Of a DNA stretch of 64,000 nucleotides, positions 60,345-64,000 are shown piece by piece. Under the pieces are notes generated by a model. That model saw only the letters and a list, made by a program, of their open reading frames with translations. It had not been told where the DNA came from and did no database searches. The translations under genes were made by a program, and so were the position numbers. How positions within the stretch are numbered: position 1 is the stretch's first letter; the number at the start of each line of letters is the position of its first letter. The DNA comes from JAPULR01 sp963665075 (GTDB lineage: Bacteria > Chloroflexota > Dehalococcoidia > Lucifugimonadales > GCA-2712585): the NCBI GenBank assembly GCA_963665075.1, contig OY762063.1, positions 2,356,001 through 2,420,000 of the forward strand. The letters run 5' to 3'.

Positions 60345-61994
60345 CTATTCTATGGAGGCGATATAGTGGTAGAAGGGCTGCCCGCCGAAGACGGTTTCGA
60401 CTTCGACGCCGGGGAGGGCGTCTTCGAGTCTTCGGGCGGCGGTATGGGCTTGTGGTTCCTGAACGTCGCCGCCCCAATAGAGGGTGACGACGTGGCCTGA
60501 GTCGGGGTTGGCGGCGATGACGGCGCGGTGGGCAATGTCCTGAACATCGTCGCCGATGGTGGTGAGAACGCCGTCGAGGAGGCCGATGACCTGTCCGCTT
60601 TGTACGGATTTGCCGTCCATGATTGTGTCGCGGTGGGCGGTGGTTACTTCAACGGTGCGGACGTCGTGTATGGAATCTTCCATAGCCCGGAGGACGTCGG
60701 ATTGGGGGAGTTCGGGGGCGTAGGAGAGGAGGGCGGAGATGCCCTGGGTCTGGCTGCGGGTGGGGATTACGTGGAGGGTTTCGCCGGCGATTTCGGAGGC
60801 CTGGCGGGCGGTGAGGATGACGTTGGAGTTGTTGGGGAGCACGACGACGTCATCGGCGCCGGTGGCGCGGGCGGCTTCCAGTAGCTCCTGGGCGCTGGGG
60901 TTCATGGTGCGCTGGCAGGGGACGATGGCGTGGCAGCCGAGGTCGTCGAAGAGGCTGATGAAGCCTTCGCCCCAGGCCACGGCGACGACGGCGAGGGCGG
61001 GGGCTTCCTGCTGCTGGCCGTGGAGGGAGAGGAAGCCCTGGTGCTGCTGGCTGATGTCGTCGACCTTGACGCCGAGGGTGTTGCCGAGGGTGGCGCCGTG
61101 GGCGATAAGCTCATCGGGTTCGAGGGTGTGGATGTGCACCTTGGCGAGGGTCGAATCGCCGATGACGATGAGGGAGGTGCCTTTTTCGGAGAGGTAGCTG
61201 CGAAGGGCGGCGACGTCGATGTTTTCGCCTTCAATCAAGAACTCGGTGCAGAAGCCGTATTCCTCGGTTTGGGTGGCTTCGAGGAACTCCTGGCTGACGA
61301 TGGGCATGTCTGCGACGGCGCTGGTGGGGGAGGAGAGTTCGATGTCGTAGTCCTCCGGGTCCTTTTCCAGGAAGGAGCAGAGGAAGCCTTCCATGATGAC
61401 GACGACGCCCTGGCCGCCGGAGTCGATGACGCCGGCGTCGCGGAGGACGGGGAGCATGGTGGGGGTCTTCGCCAAAGCGTCCTTGGCTTCTTCGAGGGCG
61501 CTGTTCCAGAGGTTGAGGACGCCTTCTTCGTTGGAGGGTCGGTCGGAGGCGCCTTCGGCGAAACCGCGCAGGACGGTGAGCATGGTGCCTTCGACGGGCT
61601 GGGAGACGGCGGCGTAGCTGGCCTGGGAGCCGGAGGCGAGGGCGCCGGCGAGGGTGTCGGGGTCGGCGGCCTCTACGTCCTTTAGGCCGTCGGCGAATCC
61701 GGCGAGGAATTGGGAAAAAATAACGCCGCTGTTGCCGCGGGCTCCCAGGAGGGCGCCGCGGGAGGCTTCCTGGGCGACGACGGTGAGGGAGGGGGTGTCT
61801 ACGGATTGCAGACGCTCATCCACGGATTGCATGGTGAGGAGCATGTTGGTGCCGGTGTCGCCGTCTGGGACGGGGAAGACGTTGAGGGCGTTGATGGCGT
61901 GGCTGTATCGCTGAAGGCAGCGTGTGGCTGCAATCAGGGCGGCTTTGAGCCGGTGGCCGTCGATGTTGGCGAAGGAGCTGTTGGGCGTGTTCGT
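60345..61994 (-). CDS. fakA: DAK2-domain fatty acid kinase (FakA-like), no canonical start codon
   Basis: A kinase subunit of about 550 residues that phosphorylates DegV-bound fatty acids. The N-terminal DhaL/Dak2 domain shows IDGHRLKAALIAATRCLQ, NALNVFPVPDGDTGTNMLLT with Mg-ATP aspartates, GARGNSGVIFSQFL and ARGVIDSGGQG-like VIDSGGQGVVVIMEGF; the rest is the FakA middle and C-terminal domains (IGDSTLAKVHIHTLEPD). The conserved N-terminus lies upstream of the first ATG (61844). That upstream frame, open to a TGA at 62039-62037, contains no ATG, GTG or TTG. ACG 61994, eight bases after AAGGA, is my best guess. Confidence 0.88.
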   Translation of the reverse strand, partial: TNTPNSSFANIDGHRLKAALIAATRCLQRYSHAINALNVFPVPDGDTGTNMLLTMQSVDERLQSVDTPSLTVVAQEASRGALLGARGNSGVIFSQFLAGFADGLKDVEAADPDTLAGALASGSQASYAAVSQPVEGTMLTVLRGFAEGASDRPSNEEGVLNLWNSALEEAKDALAKTPTMLPVLRDAGVIDSGGQGVVVIMEGFLCSFLEKDPEDYDIELSSPTSAVADMPIVSQEFLEATQTEEYGFCTEFLIEGENIDVAALRSYLSEKGTSLIVIGDSTLAKVHIHTLEPDELIAHGATLGNTLGVKVDDISQQHQGFLSLHGQQQEAPALAVVAVAWGEGFISLFDDLGCHAIVPCQRTMNPSAQELLEAARATGADDVVVLPNNSNVILTARQASEIAGETLHVIPTRSQTQGISALLSYAPELPQSDVLRAMEDSIHDVRTVEVTTAHRDTIMDGKSVQSGQVIGLLDGVLTTIGDDVQDIAHRAVIAANPDSGHVVTLYWGGDVQEPQAHTAARRLEDALPGVEVETVFGGQPFYHYIASIE

Positions 61995-62044
61995 GGCGCG
62001 TATCCTTGTAAAGGGAGATTGGGGTATGCTAAGGTTTCAGGAAG

Positions 62045-62074
62045 ATTCTAGCGATTCGTTGAAGCGAAAGTCAA
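62045..62074 (-). promoter_or_regulatory. Promoter of fakA-degV
   Basis: On the minus strand TTGACT (62074-62069) and TAGAAT (62050-62045) are spaced 18 bp in the divergent gap with rpmB. The transcript start near 62038 leaves a leader of about 44 bases. GATTCGTT (62053-62060) lies in the spacer. Confidence 0.6.
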
Positions 62075-62088
62075 TTTAGGTGAGTGCC

Positions 62089-62292
62089 GTGAAATGTGAG
62101 CTTTGCAACAAGATAGGGGTGGCGGGGAACAACGTGAGTCACTCCAAGCGGCATACGAAGACGCGTTTCTTGCCGAACATCCAGCGTTTGACGATTCCGA
62201 TTGACGGGGTGCGGAAGCGGGTGAAGATTTGCACGCGGTGTCTGCGGACGCTGCATAAGACGCCGAAGATGAGGGTTAAGTCGCGGGGATAG
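62089..62292 (+). CDS. rpmB: 50S ribosomal protein L28
   Basis: A 67-residue ribosomal protein. KCELCNKIGVAGNNVSHSKR is the L28 start, followed by RFLPNIQRLTIPIDG and the late ICTRCLRTLHK. Both CxxC zinc pairs (CELC, CTRC) are kept. The start is GTG 62089 with AGGTGAG upstream; GTG 62080 is an alternative. It is divergent from the FakA-like gene, the arrangement found in several phyla. Confidence 0.95.
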   Translation: MKCELCNKIGVAGNNVSHSKRHTKTRFLPNIQRLTIPIDGVRKRVKICTRCLRTLHKTPKMRVKSRG

Positions 62293-62428
62293 GGGTTGGG
62301 GGATGGATTCCCGCCTTCGCGGGAATGACGGGGGTTGTGGGGGTGATTGACGGCGGGGTTTTGGTTGTTTCATTTGGTGAATGTTGGGGGTGTGGTGCGT
62401 GTTGGAATTGGGAGTGGAGGCATTGTCT

Positions 62429-62818
62429 ATGATTACGGAACAAGAGACTAGCGTTGAGGAATGTGTGGCGCAGGCTTGGGCGTTTCTGGCGCAGTCGGAC
62501 GCGGAGTTTGCGTCGGGGGACACGCGACAGGGCGCGGAGAAGTTGTATGGCGCAGTGTCGCAGGTGGTGATAGCCGCGGCAAAGCAGCGGGGCTGGAAGC
62601 ATCGTTCACATCGAGCCAACAAGAACACGGTGACACGGCTGTCCGATGAATACGACGACCCTTTCATAGCTGCCGGATTCAACACCGCTGAGAGATTCCA
62701 CGTGCATTTCTTCCATGAGAATCTGGAGGATTACGAGATAGCCGCCGACCGACCTACCGCTCGTCGCTACGTGGAGAGGATGACAGCCTTGATTGAGGGA
62801 TACGAGGCGGGGGGATAA
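62429..62818 (+). CDS. HEPN/PaREP1-like helical protein
   Basis: A 129-residue helical protein with EEC-VAQAWAFLAQSDAEFASG, then TRQGAEKLYGAVSQVVIAAA, resembling PaREP1-type and HEPN-fold domains. It is distantly related to the protein at 30558 (shared xxGxxRxAAEKxxxA pattern). A cluster of His residues (FHVHFFHENL) may be functional, but no R-x4-6-H motif is clear. Either ATG 62429 or the in-frame TTG 62423 could start it. Function unknown. Confidence 0.6.
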   Translation: MITEQETSVEECVAQAWAFLAQSDAEFASGDTRQGAEKLYGAVSQVVIAAAKQRGWKHRSHRANKNTVTRLSDEYDDPFIAAGFNTAERFHVHFFHENLEDYEIAADRPTARRYVERMTALIEGYEAGG

Positions 62819-62849
62819 GGGGTGTGCGGCGTTTCTCAGCCAATTATCC

Positions 62850-63120
62850 AGCCTGAAGCACCCTCACCCCAGCCCTCTCCCATCTTGGAGACCTTTGCAT
62901 AACCCCCAATTCACCCGAACATTCTGACGAAGAAGCGACGTATTTATGCCTAAATGGCCCCACCCCTGGATTCCCGTTTTCACGGGAATGACGGAGGAGG
63001 TGACGGGAATGACGGAGGAGGTGGCGGGAATGACGGAGGAGGTGACGGGAATGACGGAGGAGGTGACGGGAATGACGAGGGGGAGATGCTCGACCCTTCG
63101 ACAGGCTCAGGGTGAGCGGG
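62850..63120 (+). repeat. R4, MITE left part, R1 and tandem tail
   Basis: An R4 is broken by a MITE left end (GGAGACCTTTGCATAAC from 62887), whose body matches 29135 down to an R1. Five copies of GGAATGACGGAGGAGGTGAC (21-bp unit) follow at about 62985-63080, then R2. The right MITE end is lost. Confidence 0.85.
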
Positions 63121-63122
63121 GG

Positions 63123-64000
63123 TTAGAGGGGGATGTTGCCGTGTTTCTTGGGAGGGAGGGTGTCCTTCTTGTCCTTGAGCATGTCCAGGGCGGCGATTAT
63201 TCGGGGGCGGGTTTCGGCGGGGTCAATGACGTCGTCGAGGAAGCCGTAGCCCGCGGCGACGTAGGGGTTGGCGAGTTCCTCCTCGTATTCGCGGATGAAC
63301 TTGGCGCGGGTCTTTTCGGGGTCGGAGGATTTGGCGATGGCCTCCCGGAAGATGATGTTGACGGCCCCGTCCGGCCCCATGACGGCTATCTGAACGGTGG
63401 GCCAGGCGAAGTTGACGTCGCCGCGGAGGTGCTTGCTGCTCATGACGATGTAGGCGCCGCCGTAGGCCTTGCGGATCATGACGCTGACCTTGGGGACGGT
63501 GGCTTCGGCGTAGGCGTAGAGGAGCTTCGCGCCGTGGCGGATGATTCCGCCGTGCTCCTGGTCGGTGCCGGGGAGGAAGCCGGGAACGTCGATGAAGGTG
63601 ACGAGGGGGATGTTGAAAGCGTCGCAGAAGCGGATGAAGCGGGCGGCCTTGACGGAGGCGTCGATGTCGAGGACGCCGGCGAGGTGGGAGGGCTGGTTGC
63701 CGACGAGGCCGACGGGCTTGCCGGCCATGCGGGAGAAGGCGACGACGATGTTGGGCGCGAAGCTCCGGTGGACTTCCATGAGGTCGCCGTCGTCAACGAC
63801 GCGGGCCATGATTTCACGAACGTCGTAGGCCTTGTTAGGTTCGGCGGGGACCACGTCGAGCAGGTCGGGGTCGCGGCGGTCTATCGGGTCGTAGGGTTCT
63901 TCCAAAGGGGGGTCTTCCATGTTGTTGCTGGGGAGGAAGGAGAGGAGGCGTCGGAGTTCCGTCATGCACTCCTCTTCGGTCTCGTAGACGAAATGGGCGA
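63123..64000 (-). CDS. Acyl-CoA carboxylase carboxyltransferase subunit (propionyl/methylmalonyl-CoA type), partial
   Basis: The C-terminal 290 residues of a carboxyltransferase beta subunit, which moves CO2 from biotin to propionyl-CoA or related acyl-CoA. Seen are RRLLSFLPSNNMEDPP, the oxyanion loop KPVGLVGNQPSHLAG, FIRFCDAFNIPLVTFIDVPG, the second loop MIRKAYGGAYIVMSSKHLRG and the C-terminal DTLPPKKHGNIPL. The reading frame continues beyond the window end (AHFVYETEEEC before the MTEL), so the 5' part is missing. Together with sucCD it fits a propionyl-CoA to succinyl-CoA pathway. Confidence 0.93.
   Translation of the reverse strand, partial: AHFVYETEEECMTELRRLLSFLPSNNMEDPPLEEPYDPIDRRDPDLLDVVPAEPNKAYDVREIMARVVDDGDLMEVHRSFAPNIVVAFSRMAGKPVGLVGNQPSHLAGVLDIDASVKAARFIRFCDAFNIPLVTFIDVPGFLPGTDQEHGGIIRHGAKLLYAYAEATVPKVSVMIRKAYGGAYIVMSSKHLRGDVNFAWPTVQIAVMGPDGAVNIIFREAIAKSSDPEKTRAKFIREYEEELANPYVAAGYGFLDDVIDPAETRPRIIAALDMLKDKKDTLPPKKHGNIPL

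Noticed and set aside
1..64000. tRNA or rRNA genes
   Set aside because: I scanned intergenic regions and found no cloverleaf with conserved T-loop sequence and no rRNA segments; a dedicated search such as tRNAscan would be decisive.

Overview
The window looks like a chromosomal segment of a high-GC bacterium, most plausibly a Chloroflexota lineage of the Dehalococcoidia/SAR202 type. That placement rests on gene content and style (rpmB divergent from fakA-degV-recG, LexA with an ordinary SOS architecture, an orphan EF-G paralogue, many short-leader promoters) and was not confirmed by any search. Housekeeping genes are interspersed with long non-coding islands built from a few short dispersed repeats.

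Layout. 0-9 kb: DUF2007 protein, Ogt, GNAT acetyltransferase, D-aminoacylase-like amidohydrolase, tandem universal stress protein, an ABC-2 exporter pair and two coupled unknown genes. 9-24 kb: an inactive-looking class I amidotransferase, gyrA, a flavin reductase, a CitE-like/YbjQ/FolB/TauE cluster, a GIY-YIG-like protein, a large FAD/Fe-S oxidoreductase, a Nudix hydrolase, a VapC toxin with a triple-AbrB antitoxin, and a GarR-type dehydrogenase. 24-36 kb: sucCD, a methyltransferase-HNH fusion, hisS with a HEPN-like partner, relA/spoT, rpsT and lexA. 36-46 kb: a decayed toxin-antitoxin locus, an MFS transporter, an alcohol dehydrogenase, a small-protein/retropepsin pair, a lipoprotein, a rhomboid protease and a UGA-containing peroxiredoxin. 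46-64 kb: EF-G-like GTPase, MOSC protein, FRG-TPR protein, AAA/DUF4143 ATPase, argS, a SLATT-like membrane protein, recG, degV, fakA-like kinase, rpmB and the end of a propionyl-CoA carboxylase beta gene. sucCD and the carboxylase would fit a propionate/methylmalonate to succinyl-CoA route.

Repeats. R1 is a ~25 bp hairpin ending GAATGACGG. R2 is a ~30 bp unit around CTTCGACAGGCTCAGG. R3 is a ~45 bp unit with a CTTCCCCC/GGGGGAAG palindrome. R4 is a CCCTCACCC...GGGAGAGGG unit. They are often tandemly amplified and every copy I saw lies in the same orientation. A fifth family has terminal inverted repeats (GGAGACCTTTGC.../...GCAAAGGTCTCC) and, in good copies, 5-bp target duplications, so it behaves like a MITE. 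Strand composition also changes: left of about 8.9 kb the + strand is C-rich, to the right strongly G-rich, except in several accessory genes that look like recent arrivals.

Most notable points: a probable selenocysteine peroxiredoxin with a SECIS-like hairpin (45.3-45.8 kb), nested MITEs with clean target duplications (29.0-29.3 kb), a methyltransferase-HNH fusion, a triple-AbrB antitoxin, two copies of an uncharacterised ~100-residue family (one coupled to a retropepsin-like protease), two core genes without a canonical start codon (sucC, fakA), and recurrent near-leaderless promoters.
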